Positions 19,791 through 28,842 of a stretch of DNA of 64,000 bases are shown in pieces. The stretch comes from Myxococcota bacterium. GTDB lineage: Bacteria; Myxococcota_A; UBA9160; SMWR01. The DNA lies in assembly GCA_039030075.1 (NCBI GenBank), contig JBCCEW010000006.1:202349-266348 (forward strand), written 5' to 3'. The notes beneath the pieces are model-generated. The model made no database searches. It had not been told where the DNA came from and saw nothing but the letters and a program-made list of their open reading frames with translations. Both the position numbers and the translations under genes were made by a program. Position 1 is the first letter of the stretch; each line of letters opens with the position of its first letter.

Positions 19791-21296
19791 TCAGCCGGCG
19801 CGCTCGACCGTCATGTAGAGCTGGTTCTCGCCGCGTCGGATCAGCATGAGCGCGCGATCGTCGGCGTTGGCCAGGACCTGTTCGAGCTCTCCTGCGTCGT
19901 CGATCTCGTTGCGATCGACTTCGAGGATCACGTCGCCCCGGCGGATGCCGGCTTCGCGAGCCGGACCCTCGGGATCGACGGCCGAGACGACGACGCCCTT
20001 CGTGCTGTCGAGGCCGAGCTGCTCGGCCACGTCGTCCGACAAGTCCTGGACCCGAAGGCCGAAGGCGTCGGCGCCGGACTCGGTGGTCGGCGTGACGGAA
20101 GCGAGCTGCGCTTCGGGCTCTTCGAGGACCGCGATCTTCGGACGCAGCGTGACGCGCTTTCCATCTCGAAGGACCTCGATCTCGACCCGCTTGTTCACGG
20201 GCGTGGAGGCGACGATGCGCGGAAGGTCGTCGTAGTCGTCCACGGACTGACCGTCGAACTTGCGGATGACGTCCATCTTTTCGATGCCCGCGTCGTCCGC
20301 CGGGCCGCCCTCGACCACCTTCGAAACCAGCGCGCCGGCCGCCTCATCGAGGTCGAGTTCTTCGGCGATCTCGGGGGAGACCCCCTGGATGACCACGCCC
20401 AGCCAGCCGCGCGTCACGCGTCCGTTGGCCTTGAGCTGCGGCAGGATGCCCTTCGCCATGTCGATCGGCACGGCGAAGCCGATGGTGTTGGCGCGCGGGT
20501 TGATCGCGGTGTTGATGCCGATGACCTCGCCCGCGAGGTTCAGCAGCGGTCCGCCCGAATTCCCGGGATTGATGGCGGCGTCGGTCTGGATGTAGTCGTC
20601 GTAGGCACCGTGGTCGATGTCGCGGTGCTTCGCGCTCACGATCCCGGCGGTCACCGTGTGCTCGAGCCCGAACGGGTTGCCGATCGCCACCACCCACTCG
20701 CCGGGACGCACGCTCTCCGAGTCGCCGAGCGGTAGGGCGAACAGCGGTCGGTCCGAATCGACCTTGATCAGGGCGATGTCCGTCTTCGGGTCGCGGCCGA
20801 CGATCTCGGCGGGAAGCTCTTCCCCATCCGAGAATTTCACGGTGATCTTCTCGACATCCTCGATCACGTGGTTGTTGGTGACGATGAAGCCTTCCTTCGA
20901 GATGACGAAACCCGTTCCGAGGCTGGGCACGCTGCGTTTGCGCTCGCGGAATTCGGGCTGTCGGGGCAGCCGGAAGGGCAGGTTCGGGCCGAAGAAGTCC
21001 TCGAGCGAGTGACCGACGACCGTCTTTTCGGTGCTGATGTTCACGACGCCGGGCGAAGTGGCCTCGGCGAGATCGGCAAAGGTCCCCGGGACGCCTCGCG
21101 GAACGACCGGTTCCCGGTTCGAGCCCTCCTGCCAGAAGGGTTCGCCCGCGGCGGCCACGTCGGTGTCGTCATCGTCTCCGAAGAGGTCGAGGGCCACGGC
21201 TTCGTTCGGGTTCCAGCGGACCTCGAACATGCCCGTCGCGACCACGGCGGCGAGCGCCAGCCCGCCGAGCACCAGAAACTTGCCGATCGTTTTCAT
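19791..21296 (-). CDS. periplasmic serine protease/chaperone, DegP/HtrA family (copy 1)
   Basis: 501 residues. An N-terminal hydrophobic segment (about 5-22) is a signal peptide or anchor. The trypsin-like domain has His143 (TNNHVI), Asp173 (KTDIALIK) and Ser247 (GNSGGP), a complete triad. Two PDZ domains follow (about 295-385 and 405-500). DegP-like enzymes degrade or hold misfolded envelope proteins as oligomeric cages. AAAGG precedes the ATG. The 234-base gap upstream contains a hairpin (GGCCCGC/GCGGGCC, 21332-21354), so this copy probably has its own promoter. clpB follows 145 bases downstream. Confidence 0.95.
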   Translation of the reverse strand: MKTIGKFLVLGGLALAAVVATGMFEVRWNPNEAVALDLFGDDDDTDVAAAGEPFWQEGSNREPVVPRGVPGTFADLAEATSPGVVNISTEKTVVGHSLEDFFGPNLPFRLPRQPEFRERKRSVPSLGTGFVISKEGFIVTNNHVIEDVEKITVKFSDGEELPAEIVGRDPKTDIALIKVDSDRPLFALPLGDSESVRPGEWVVAIGNPFGLEHTVTAGIVSAKHRDIDHGAYDDYIQTDAAINPGNSGGPLLNLAGEVIGINTAINPRANTIGFAVPIDMAKGILPQLKANGRVTRGWLGVVIQGVSPEIAEELDLDEAAGALVSKVVEGGPADDAGIEKMDVIRKFDGQSVDDYDDLPRIVASTPVNKRVEIEVLRDGKRVTLRPKIAVLEEPEAQLASVTPTTESGADAFGLRVQDLSDDVAEQLGLDSTKGVVVSAVDPEGPAREAGIRRGDVILEVDRNEIDDAGELEQVLANADDRALMLIRRGENQLYMTVERAG

Positions 21297-21530
21297 GCGT
21301 TTTCGCCTTTTCGAAGCGTGCCGCGAGGCCTGGCCCGCGCGTCACGAGCGGGCCCCCCTCTCGGCTGGCCGCGGAGCCCGCCGCGCGTGGCGGGGGCGGA
21401 CGGCGCTGGAAAGTCGAACCCTTGGACGACCGAGCCGGCGCGGGGGTTCACACGAGGACGCAGTTTCCCGCTGGGCCGGTCAGGAGCTCCTAGGGTATCC
21501 GCCGATCCCGAGACCAACCACGCGGCCCGA

Positions 21531-22892
21531 TCAGAGCAAGGGGAGGGCGACGTGGTATCGCCCGTTGCCGCGGGCCACCACGACCAGCGCCCGCGCCTGG
21601 CCGCGCAGGGCGAGCACCGCACGCCGCAGCGCAGCGGGGCCATCGAGCGCCCGTCCCCCCATCGAGAGGAGGACGTCCCCGGGCCGCAGTCCGATCTCTG
21701 CAGCGCCACTCTCCGGCCGGACCGCGTCGACCCGGTAGCCCCCGCGTTCGTGGGGAACCAGCGTGAGCCCGGTGCGCTCGCGGGTCACCGTGGCGATGAA
21801 GTCGTCCGGGATCTCTTCGACCCGCACCCGGCGTTCGAGCGGCTTGCCGTCCCGCAGCAGGCCGAGCGCGAGCTGCTGGCCATCGGTCGCGCGTTCGAGT
21901 CGCTCGAAGAAGTCGCGCGCCGACTGGAGTCGCTGGCCATCGAAGCGGGTCACGATATCCCCCCGCTGGATGCGCGCGCGCGCGGCGGGGCTGTCGGGCC
22001 GAACGCGGCTCACCAGGGCTCCTTGGGTTTGCGCTGGAAGCTCGAGCGCGGCGATCAGGCCGGGTTCGAGGTCCTGGAACTCGAGCCCGAGCCAGACGGG
22101 GGAGACCTCGCCGTGATCGATCAGCTCCTGCACGACGCGCTGCGCTTCATCGATCGGGATCGCGAATCCGATCCCCTGGGCCTGGTTGTAGATCGCCGTG
22201 TTGATTCCGATCAGCCGCCCTTCGGCGTTGAGCAGGGGCCCCCCGGAGTTTCCCGGGTTGATCGACGCGTCGGTCTGCAGGAAGCCGTGGTAGACGCGGT
22301 TCTGGGTGCGCAGCGAACGACCTGTTGCAGAGATCACACCCGTTGTCACCGTGTGGGACAACCCGAACGGATTGCCGATCGCGATCACGGGCTCACCGAC
22401 CATCAGGTCGTCCGACCGACCGGGCTCGATCCACGGGAGCTTCTCCTCGGTATCGACCTCGAGCACCGCGATGTCGTGGTTGGGGTCGGCGCCGATCAGG
22501 CGGGCATCGAACTCGCGCCCGTCCGAGAGGGAGACCCGGATCCGACTGGCCTGGCTGACGACATGCTCGTTCGTGAGGACGTGGCCGTTCGCATCGATCA
22601 GCACACCCGAGCCGAGGTTCTCTCGCGTCTCCGGACCCCGCGGCTCGAAGAAGTCGCGGAAGAACCGATCGAAGATCGGGTCGCGCGCGAAGGGGCGGAA
22701 GGGGTTGCCGCGGGCCACGCGCTGCTCGGTCGTCACGTTCACGACCGCGGGACTCGCCTGTTCGACGACCCGCACGGTGGTGGTGCGGCGAAGGAACGGG
22801 TCATCGGCTGCAGCCGTCGTGGCGACCAACGCGGCGCACGCCAGACCCGCGACCAGCCAGGCCCGCGCTCTCTGCCCCCTCTCGCGCATCAT
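21531..22892 (-). CDS. periplasmic serine protease, DegP/HtrA family (copy 2)
   Basis: 453 residues. The signal peptide (about 10-29) ends at an Ala-Ala-Ala-Asp type site. The protease triad is His110 (TNEHVV), Asp140 (NHDIAVLE) and Ser216 (GNSGGP), all present. Between signal and protease is a Phe/Arg/Pro-rich loop (RGNPFRPFARDPIFDRFF), like the LA loop of DegP/DegQ. Two PDZ domains follow (about 265-360, and a second, shorter one 365-453). It starts 34 bases after copy 3 ends and is probably co-transcribed with it. Copies 1 and 2 differ clearly in sequence, so this is not a recent duplication. Confidence 0.94.
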   Translation of the reverse strand: MMRERGQRARAWLVAGLACAALVATTAAADDPFLRRTTTVRVVEQASPAVVNVTTEQRVARGNPFRPFARDPIFDRFFRDFFEPRGPETRENLGSGVLIDANGHVLTNEHVVSQASRIRVSLSDGREFDARLIGADPNHDIAVLEVDTEEKLPWIEPGRSDDLMVGEPVIAIGNPFGLSHTVTTGVISATGRSLRTQNRVYHGFLQTDASINPGNSGGPLLNAEGRLIGINTAIYNQAQGIGFAIPIDEAQRVVQELIDHGEVSPVWLGLEFQDLEPGLIAALELPAQTQGALVSRVRPDSPAARARIQRGDIVTRFDGQRLQSARDFFERLERATDGQQLALGLLRDGKPLERRVRVEEIPDDFIATVTRERTGLTLVPHERGGYRVDAVRPESGAAEIGLRPGDVLLSMGGRALDGPAALRRAVLALRGQARALVVVARGNGRYHVALPLL

Positions 22893-22926
22893 CGCCGCCC
22901 GAGTGTGACCGGGCCCCCGCCGCTTG

Positions 22927-24252
22927 TCAGGGCCGCGCGTCCCGATCGCTGCGACCGCGCTTCGCCGGCTTGACCAACAGGAACTTCAGCTCGTCGCCTC
23001 GGCGCGCGAGCAGCAGGAAACGCTCACTCGCTTCCACCGAGTCCAGCGCTTCGCGGAATCCGTCCAGATCCGCGACCTCGGTTTCCTCGACGCGGACGAC
23101 CACGTCGCCGACCCGCAGGCCCGCCTCGCGCGCCGGCGAGCCATCCGCGACGAAGGTCACGAAGGCGCCCTCGGTGGTCGTGAGCCGGTGGGTTCGCGCG
23201 AGATGGGGCGTGATCTCCTGCACGTGGAACCCGAAGTCGCTTTCTTCCTCGGCGCCCTCGAGTGCCGGCTGGTCTCCGACCACGAGCTTCGTGCGCTGGG
23301 TTTCTCCCGAGCGGAGGTATCGGATTTCCACCTCGGAACCCGGGGCGACGCGGGCGACCAGGCGCTGGAAGGAGCCCAGGTCTTCCTGTTCCTCGGCCTC
23401 GACGTCCCGACCATCGAAGCGCGTGATGATGTCACCGGTCTCGAGGCCTGCCTGCTCGGCGGGCGAACCGGGGAGCACGTGGTTGATGAGCACGCCCGTC
23501 GCGTCCGCGACCCCGAAGTGGTCGGCCAGATCGCGGTCGACCGACTGGAACATGATGCCGAGGAAGCCGCGTTCGATGCCGCCGGCCTCGAGCTGGGCCA
23601 TCACGTCGCGCGCCGTATCGATCGGAATCGTGAACCCGATGCCGCGGCCCTGACCTCGCGAGTTGATCCCGACCACCCGTCCCGCCAGGTCGACCAGCGG
23701 GCCGCCCGAGGAACCCCGGTCGATCATCGCATCGGTCTGGATGAAGTCGTTCAGGAGATCCGGGATCTCCAGATTGCGGCCCTTCGCCGAGACGATTCCC
23801 AGGGAGACGGTGCCGTCGAGTCCGTAGGGGTTGCCGATCGCGAGCACCCACTGTCCGACCCGCACGTCTTCCTCGGAGAGCACGGCGGCCGGGAAGGGTT
23901 CATCCGACTGAATCTGGAGTAGCGCGATGTCGGTCTGGCGATCGGTGCCGACGAGTCGTGCCGGGTACTTCCGCTTTCGACCCGGAATGCTGACGGTGAT
24001 CTTCTCGGCGTCGTTCACGACGTGATCGTTGGTGAGGATGGCGCCGTCCTCCCGGACGATCACACCCGAGCCCGTCGCCTGGCTGCGCCGGTCGTTGACC
24101 TTCACGATCGCTTCGATGTGCACGACCGACGGTTTGATCTTCTCCGCCACCGTCACGATGCGCTGCTCGAGTTTCGTGCTCGGCGCGGAGGCGGCGCAGG
24201 CGAAGAAAGAGAGCGTCGCCAACAGGGCGATCGCGGCCACGCGGTCAGACAT
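22927..24252 (-). CDS. HtrA-family serine protease, probable lipoprotein (copy 3)
   Basis: 441 residues. The signal ends in LSFFAC, so Cys19 may be lipidated, although Phe at -3 is not ideal. The triad is His77 (TNDHVV), Asp108 (QTDIALLQ) and Ser182 in GSSGGP, where the usual Asn before the nucleophile is Ser. Two PDZ domains follow (about 225-325 and 345-435). The LA loop is short, unlike copy 2. The ATG lies inside the last codons of thiE (8-base overlap), so its translation is coupled to thiamine genes. Membrane anchoring in the periplasm and envelope quality control are inferred. Confidence 0.9.
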   Translation of the reverse strand: MSDRVAAIALLATLSFFACAASAPSTKLEQRIVTVAEKIKPSVVHIEAIVKVNDRRSQATGSGVIVREDGAILTNDHVVNDAEKITVSIPGRKRKYPARLVGTDRQTDIALLQIQSDEPFPAAVLSEEDVRVGQWVLAIGNPYGLDGTVSLGIVSAKGRNLEIPDLLNDFIQTDAMIDRGSSGGPLVDLAGRVVGINSRGQGRGIGFTIPIDTARDVMAQLEAGGIERGFLGIMFQSVDRDLADHFGVADATGVLINHVLPGSPAEQAGLETGDIITRFDGRDVEAEEQEDLGSFQRLVARVAPGSEVEIRYLRSGETQRTKLVVGDQPALEGAEEESDFGFHVQEITPHLARTHRLTTTEGAFVTFVADGSPAREAGLRVGDVVVRVEETEVADLDGFREALDSVEASERFLLLARRGDELKFLLVKPAKRGRSDRDARP

Positions 24253-24889
24253 CGAGAATCTCCCGGAGTGCGCGGGCGGGCCCGCTGGGGTCGGAGGCGG
24301 AGGAGAGTAGGCCGGTGATGGCGACGCCGGACGCGCCCGCTTCGATCGCGGGGCGAGCGTGCTCGAGATCGATCCCGCCCTGGGCCAAGACGGGTACCCC
24401 ATGCCGCGCGGCTTTGCGCAGCACGGCGAGGCCGAGGGCCGGACGCTCGGCGGGTTTCGAGAGCGGATCGAAGATCGGCGCAAGATGGGCGTAGGAGATG
24501 TCGGGCGTCCGGGCGAGCTCTTCGGGCGCGTGGGCCGAGAAGCCGACGACCGCTTCGGAGCCGAGCAGGGTCCGCGCGTGCCCGGGCGGGACCGCGTCGA
24601 AGCCGAGATGGACCCCGTCAGCGCCGGCGGCGAGAGCGACATCGAGTCGGCGATTGACGATCACCCGCGCCGGTCGCTTCGCCGGGCGCGCGGCGCTGCA
24701 GGCGAGGTCGACGATCTCGAGCAGAGTCGCGGTGTCCCCGCTGCGTTCACGGACCTGTAGCCAGTCGACACCAGCGTCGAAGCTGCGCGTCAACCCTTCG
24801 CGTCCGATCCGGTGCAGCGTCGCTCCGTCGGCGACCCAGCAGAGGACCGGCGCACCGGGCGTGCCCGTGGGCGGGAAGTCCGACGTCAG
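24245..24889 (-). CDS. thiE: thiamine phosphate synthase family protein (ThiE/TenI-like)
   Basis: About 214 residues of TIM-barrel ThiE/TenI fold: [52 protein letters not shown] and GVAITGLL correspond to the ordered ThiE motifs. ThiE joins hydroxymethylpyrimidine diphosphate to the thiazole phosphate made by ThiG. The motifs are more divergent than in standard ThiE, so a TenI-like aromatase is possible. No ATG, GTG or TTG precedes the first strand. A CTG at 24889 overlaps the thiG TGA and is the best start, mirroring the ATGA overlaps upstream; TTG 24793 would remove the first strand. The stop overlaps the start of HtrA copy 3. Confidence 0.8.
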   Translation of the reverse strand: MTSDFPPTGTPGAPVLCWVADGATLHRIGREGLTRSFDAGVDWLQVRERSGDTATLLEIVDLACSAARPAKRPARVIVNRRLDVALAAGADGVHLGFDAVPPGHARTLLGSEAVVGFSAHAPEELARTPDISYAHLAPIFDPLSKPAERPALGLAVLRKAARHGVPVLAQGGIDLEHARPAIEAGASGVAITGLLSSASDPSGPARALREILDV

Positions 24890-25665
24890 AACGACGCGAC
24901 GCCGTCGAGCGGGCTCGATGCGTTGGCGTACAGGCGTCTCGGCATCCGACCGGCCTCGTAGGCAAGGCGGCCCGCCTCGACGGCGTGCTTCATGGCCGTG
25001 GCCATCTTCAAGGGGTCCTTCGCGCCGGCGATGCCGGTGTTCATGAGGACGGCGGTCGCGCCCAACTCCATCGCGACCGCCGCATCGCTGGCCGTGCCGA
25101 CACCCGCATCGACGATCACCGGGACCTGCACGGTTTCCAGGATGATGCGCAGATTGGCCGGGTTGCGGATGCCGAGGCCGGAACCGATCGGGGCCGCGAG
25201 CGGCATCACCGCGGGGCAGCCCATTGCCTCGAGGCGCTGGCACGAGACCGGGTCGTCGGTGATGTAGGGCAGGACGGTGAAGCCGTCGTCGACCAGGATC
25301 TTCGCCGCCTCCAGGGTCGCGGCCACGTCGGGGAAGAGCGTGCGTTCGTCGCCGATCACCTCGAGCTTTACGAGGTCGGTGTTCAGGAGCTCGCGACCCA
25401 GGCGCGCCGTGGTGATCGCGTCCTCCGCCGTGAAGCAGCCGGCCGTGTTCGGAAGGATCGTGAATCGGTCCGGCGAGACGACGTCGAGGAGTCGGGTGCC
25501 GGGCGGGCCGTCGAGCTTCGTGCGGCGGAGGGCCACGGTCACCATCTCGGCGCCGCTCGCCTCGGCGCACGCGAGGTTCTGTTCGAAGCTCTCGTACTTG
25601 CCGCTGCCGATGATCAGGCGCGACTGGAACGTGTGAGAACCGAGGCTGTACGACTCCATCTTCAT
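24886..25665 (-). CDS. thiG: thiazole synthase ThiG
   Basis: 259 residues, the usual length. The Schiff-base lysine is Lys100 in [17 protein letters not shown] and [12 protein letters not shown] bind phosphate and shape the TIM-barrel mouth. ThiG forms the thiazole phosphate ring from 1-deoxyxylulose 5-phosphate, dehydroglycine and sulfur delivered by ThiS thiocarboxylate. The ATG overlaps the thiS stop (ATGA). A second ATG two codons in is possible. The order thiS-thiG-thiE is a standard thiamine cluster; ThiO/ThiH, ThiC and ThiF are not in the window. Confidence 0.97.
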   Translation of the reverse strand: MKMESYSLGSHTFQSRLIIGSGKYESFEQNLACAEASGAEMVTVALRRTKLDGPPGTRLLDVVSPDRFTILPNTAGCFTAEDAITTARLGRELLNTDLVKLEVIGDERTLFPDVAATLEAAKILVDDGFTVLPYITDDPVSCQRLEAMGCPAVMPLAAPIGSGLGIRNPANLRIILETVQVPVIVDAGVGTASDAAVAMELGATAVLMNTGIAGAKDPLKMATAMKHAVEAGRLAYEAGRMPRRLYANASSPLDGVASF

Positions 25666-25889
25666 CCTCCTCCGACGGCTTCCAGGATTTCCACCCGATC
25701 GCCGGGCTGCAGCTGACGCGTCTCGAACTCGGAACGCGGAACGACATCGCGTTGGATCGCCACCGCGATACGGCGTCCATCGAGCTCTAGCAGCTCGAGG
25801 AGCCCGCGCACCGTCGCTCCCACCGGAACCGCGCGGGTTTCCCCGTTGACCGTCACCGAGAGCGGCTCTTCACGCGGTTGGGATGCCAA
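25662..25889 (-). CDS. thiS: sulfur carrier protein ThiS
   Basis: Up to 75 residues from a TTG start; a GTG 11 codons in would give a 64-residue form beginning VTVNGE, closer to typical ThiS. The beta-grasp pattern VTVNGE...[10 protein letters not shown]...[13 protein letters not shown]...GDRVEIL ends in Gly-Gly-Gly, and the C-terminal Gly-Gly is adenylated and thiocarboxylated. It donates sulfur to ThiG, which it overlaps by four bases. The 71-base gap to the divergent alr gene is too short for a TPP riboswitch. Confidence 0.93.
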   Translation of the reverse strand: MASQPREEPLSVTVNGETRAVPVGATVRGLLELLELDGRRIAVAIQRDVVPRSEFETRQLQPGDRVEILEAVGGG

Positions 25890-25960
25890 TCGAACTCGTC
25901 CCTCGACTCGTCTCGCCCGGAGCCGGGGTTCGGGGCTCCGAGGGAGACCGATGATAGGCT

Positions 25961-27163
25961 ATGCCGCTCGAGGGAGAGGGGGGAGTCGCGCTGTCCACGT
26001 CTGCCGTGCGCGCCCCGGCGCGGGGGCATGCCGTCGCGTCGATCGATCTGACTGCGCTGCGCGCCAATTTCGCCGAGGTGAAGCGCCTGGCGGGTGGCGC
26101 GGCGGTGATCGCCGTCGTCAAGGCGGACGCCTATGGCCACGGCGCCGAGCCCGTGGCGCGGACCCTGGTCGATGCCGGCTGCGATCAGCTCGCCACCTGG
26201 AGCGTCTCGGAAGCCGCGACGCTTCGGGACGCCGGGATCCAGGCTCCCATACTTGTACTGGCCGGAGCCCAGGACGCGGCGGAAGCCGAGGCCGCCGTTG
26301 CCACTCGGCTCGTGCCCGTGGTGCACGACGAGGGCGGGCGCGAGCGACTGGTCGGCGCCGCGAGGCGGCTGGGCGGGGCGCCCGCCCCGGTTCACGTCGA
26401 GATCGACACGGGGATGCGCCGGATGGGGCTCCCGGCCGACGCCGCCGCGGACTTCTTGCGCGAGGTGCACCGGGAACCCGCACTGCAGCTTGCCGGGGTG
26501 ATGACCCATTTCGCCCGCGCGGACGAGGCGGACCTCGAGCCGACGCGCGAGCAGTGGAGCCGCTTCCAGGCGGTGCTCGGTCCGCTCGCGGGCGAGGTCC
26601 CGCTCGGGTCGGTGCACGTGGCCAATTCGGCCGGCCTCGTCTCGTGGCCCGACCTCCAGTTGGCGGGGCCTCCGCCCGACGCGGTCCGACCCGGGTTGAT
26701 GCTCTACGGCGCCCAGCCCTGTGTCACGCGCAGCGCGACTCTGCGTCCCGTGATGAGCCTGCGGGCGCCGGTCGTGGCCGTCCGCCGCGTGCGGGCCGGT
26801 GACGCGGTGGGCTACGGGGCGCGCTATCGGGCGCCCCGTGACACGACGGTGGCGACGCTCGGTCTCGGCTACGCCGACGGTCTGCCGATCTCCCTCACCA
26901 ACCGCGGCGCGGTGTGGCTCGGGGGCGGGCTGCGGCCCCTCGCCGGGCGCGTGTCGATGGACAGCGTCGGCGTCGACGTCGGAGACGCCCCGATCACCGT
27001 CGGAGCGCTCGCGACCGTCTTCGGCGTGGCGGAGCCCGGCGGGCCGGTCGTAGCGCCGATCGAGACGGCCGCGGCCCACGCCGAAACCCTCTCCTACGAG
27101 CTCCTGGTGCGCGTGGGCCAGCGGGTCCCCCGGGTGTATGCAGAATCCGGCGCGAGCGTTTGA
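25961..27163 (+). CDS. alr: alanine racemase
   Basis: 400 residues. The PLP lysine is Lys54 in VVKADAYGHG, the catalytic Tyr is in VGYGARY, and GRVSMDSVGVDVG marks the C-terminal domain. The enzyme interconverts L- and D-alanine for peptidoglycan. The first 22 residues (MPLEGEGGVALSTS...) are longer than usual; the ATG at 25961 is kept because no better-supported in-frame start was found, though GTG 26006 is possible. It diverges from the thiamine operon. Its stop codon lies within the -35 box of the purH promoter. Confidence 0.95.
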   Translation: MPLEGEGGVALSTSAVRAPARGHAVASIDLTALRANFAEVKRLAGGAAVIAVVKADAYGHGAEPVARTLVDAGCDQLATWSVSEAATLRDAGIQAPILVLAGAQDAAEAEAAVATRLVPVVHDEGGRERLVGAARRLGGAPAPVHVEIDTGMRRMGLPADAAADFLREVHREPALQLAGVMTHFARADEADLEPTREQWSRFQAVLGPLAGEVPLGSVHVANSAGLVSWPDLQLAGPPPDAVRPGLMLYGAQPCVTRSATLRPVMSLRAPVVAVRRVRAGDAVGYGARYRAPRDTTVATLGLGYADGLPISLTNRGAVWLGGGLRPLAGRVSMDSVGVDVGDAPITVGALATVFGVAEPGGPVVAPIETAAAHAETLSYELLVRVGQRVPRVYAESGASV

Positions 27164-27188
27164 CGCCAGCGCAGCCCCTCGGTACACC
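27160..27188 (+). promoter_or_regulatory. sigma70-like promoter of purH operon
   Basis: TTGACG (27160-27165), a 17-base spacer and TACACC (27183-27188) match the sigma70 consensus well. The -35 overlaps the alr stop codon, and about 55 bases of leader precede purH. Confidence 0.6.
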
Positions 27189-27244
27189 TCCGCGCGACTT
27201 CCCCCCCAACGCCCGCTTTTCGTCGCTGCTGCGAGGAGATGCGC

Positions 27245-28813
27245 ATGACCCCCCAGAACCCCGCGCGCCCCGTCGGGCGCGCGTTGCTTTCCGTTTCCGA
27301 CAAGACCGGGCTCGTCGACTTCGCCCGGGGCCTGCGTGAGCAGGGCGTCGAACTCGTCGCCTCCGGCGGCACGGCCAAGGCGCTCCAGGACGCCGGCCTG
27401 GACGTCACCGAGGTGGAGCAACTCACCGGCAGCCCCGAGATGCTGGGCGGCCGCGTGAAGACGCTGCACCCCCGGATCCACGGCGGGATCCTCGCCCGCC
27501 GCGACCACGACGGTGATCAGGCCGATCTCGCGGCCCACGAACTCGCCACCATCGATCTGGTCGTGGTGAACCTCTACCCCTTCGAGGAGACCGTCGCGAA
27601 CCCGGACACGACCCTCGCCGAGGCGATCGAGAAGATCGACATCGGCGGTCCCTCGATGATCCGGTCCGCGGCGAAGAACCAGGCCTACGTCGGCGTGGTC
27701 GTCGATCCCGCCGACTACGATGGCATCCTCGCCGAGCTGGCCGAGCACGGCGGGCTCCTCGAAGCGACGCGGACCCGCCTCGCCCTGACCGCCTTCGAGC
27801 GCACCGCGCGCTACGACACCGCCATTCACGCCTGGCTCGCGGCCCGCGCGAGCGAGGGCGACGATCCGTTCCCGCCGCGCCTCGAAGTCGAGCTCGCGCG
27901 CTCGGCGTCGCTCCGGTACGGCGAGAACCCGCACCAGCGCGCCGCGCTCTACGGCCGCTTCCTCGAAGTGGCCGAGCCGCTCCACGGCAAGGAGCTCTCC
28001 TTCAACAACATCGTCGACGTGCAGGCGGCTCTGGCCCTGATCCAGGAGTTCCAGGACAGCCCCCGATCGGCGGTGGCGATCCTGAAGCACAACACGCCGT
28101 GCGGCGTGGGGCTGGGGGACGACCCGGCCGAGGCATATCGACGTGCCTTCGCCACCGACCCCGAGTCTCCCTTCGGCGGGATCATCGTCGCGAACCGCCC
28201 CTTCGACCTGGCGATGGCCCAGGCCGTCGACGAGATCTTCACCGAGGTGTTGATCGCTCCGGGGTTCGAGGACGACGCCCTGGCGCTGCTGCAGAAGAAG
28301 AAGAACCGCCGGCTCCTGCGTTTCCATCCCGAGCGGATGCCCCAGGCCGAGCTCGATCTGCGCCGCGTCTTCGGCGGTGTGCTGGTCCAGGAGACCGACC
28401 TCGCCCTCGAAGACGTCGCGGCGAGTCAGGTCGCCACCCAGCGCAAGCCGAGCGAGGAGGAGCTTCGCGCGCTCGCTTTCGGCTGGGCCGTGGTGAAGCA
28501 CGTGAAGAGCAACGCGGTGGTGTTCGCCACGGCCGAGGGCACGCTGGCCATTGGCGGCGGTGCGACGTCGCGCGTCGACGCGATTCACCACGCCACCGAG
28601 AAGGCGAAGCGCGTGGGCCTCGACCTCCGCGGCTCGGCGCTGGCCAGCGACGCGTTCTTCCCGTTCCCGGACGGTCTCGAAGTGGCGGCTGCGGCCGGTG
28701 CCACCGCCTTCGTGCAGCCGGGGGGCTCGGTGCGCGACGACGAGGTGGTCGCCGCGGCCGATCGACTGGGCGCCACGATGGTGTTCACGGGGAAGCGCCA
28801 CTTCCGCCACTAG
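27245..28813 (+). CDS. purH: bifunctional AICAR transformylase/IMP cyclohydrolase PurH
   Basis: 522 residues, normal length. The N-terminal MGS-like cyclohydrolase domain (about 1-190) opens with [18 protein letters not shown]; the C-terminal transformylase contains [15 protein letters not shown] and the catalytic KHNTPCGVG. It performs the last two steps of IMP synthesis: formylation of AICAR, then ring closure. GAGGAG at 27233-27238 sits 6 bases before ATG 27245, which is preferred to ATG 27239. It heads an operon with purD. Confidence 0.98.
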   Translation: MTPQNPARPVGRALLSVSDKTGLVDFARGLREQGVELVASGGTAKALQDAGLDVTEVEQLTGSPEMLGGRVKTLHPRIHGGILARRDHDGDQADLAAHELATIDLVVVNLYPFEETVANPDTTLAEAIEKIDIGGPSMIRSAAKNQAYVGVVVDPADYDGILAELAEHGGLLEATRTRLALTAFERTARYDTAIHAWLAARASEGDDPFPPRLEVELARSASLRYGENPHQRAALYGRFLEVAEPLHGKELSFNNIVDVQAALALIQEFQDSPRSAVAILKHNTPCGVGLGDDPAEAYRRAFATDPESPFGGIIVANRPFDLAMAQAVDEIFTEVLIAPGFEDDALALLQKKKNRRLLRFHPERMPQAELDLRRVFGGVLVQETDLALEDVAASQVATQRKPSEEELRALAFGWAVVKHVKSNAVVFATAEGTLAIGGGATSRVDAIHHATEKAKRVGLDLRGSALASDAFFPFPDGLEVAAAAGATAFVQPGGSVRDDEVVAAADRLGATMVFTGKRHFRH

Positions 28814-28842
28814 CGTCTTCGCACGCTTCCGAAGGAGTCGCC

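Noticed and set aside
21332..21354. Hairpin GGCCCGC/GCGGGCC upstream of HtrA copy 1 as a terminator
   Set aside because: It lies in the probable leader 36-58 bases before the ATG, has a 9-base loop and no U-tract, so its role is unclear.
25890..25960. TPP riboswitch upstream of thiS
   Set aside because: Only 71 bases separate thiS from divergent alr and the THI-box sequences are not visible.
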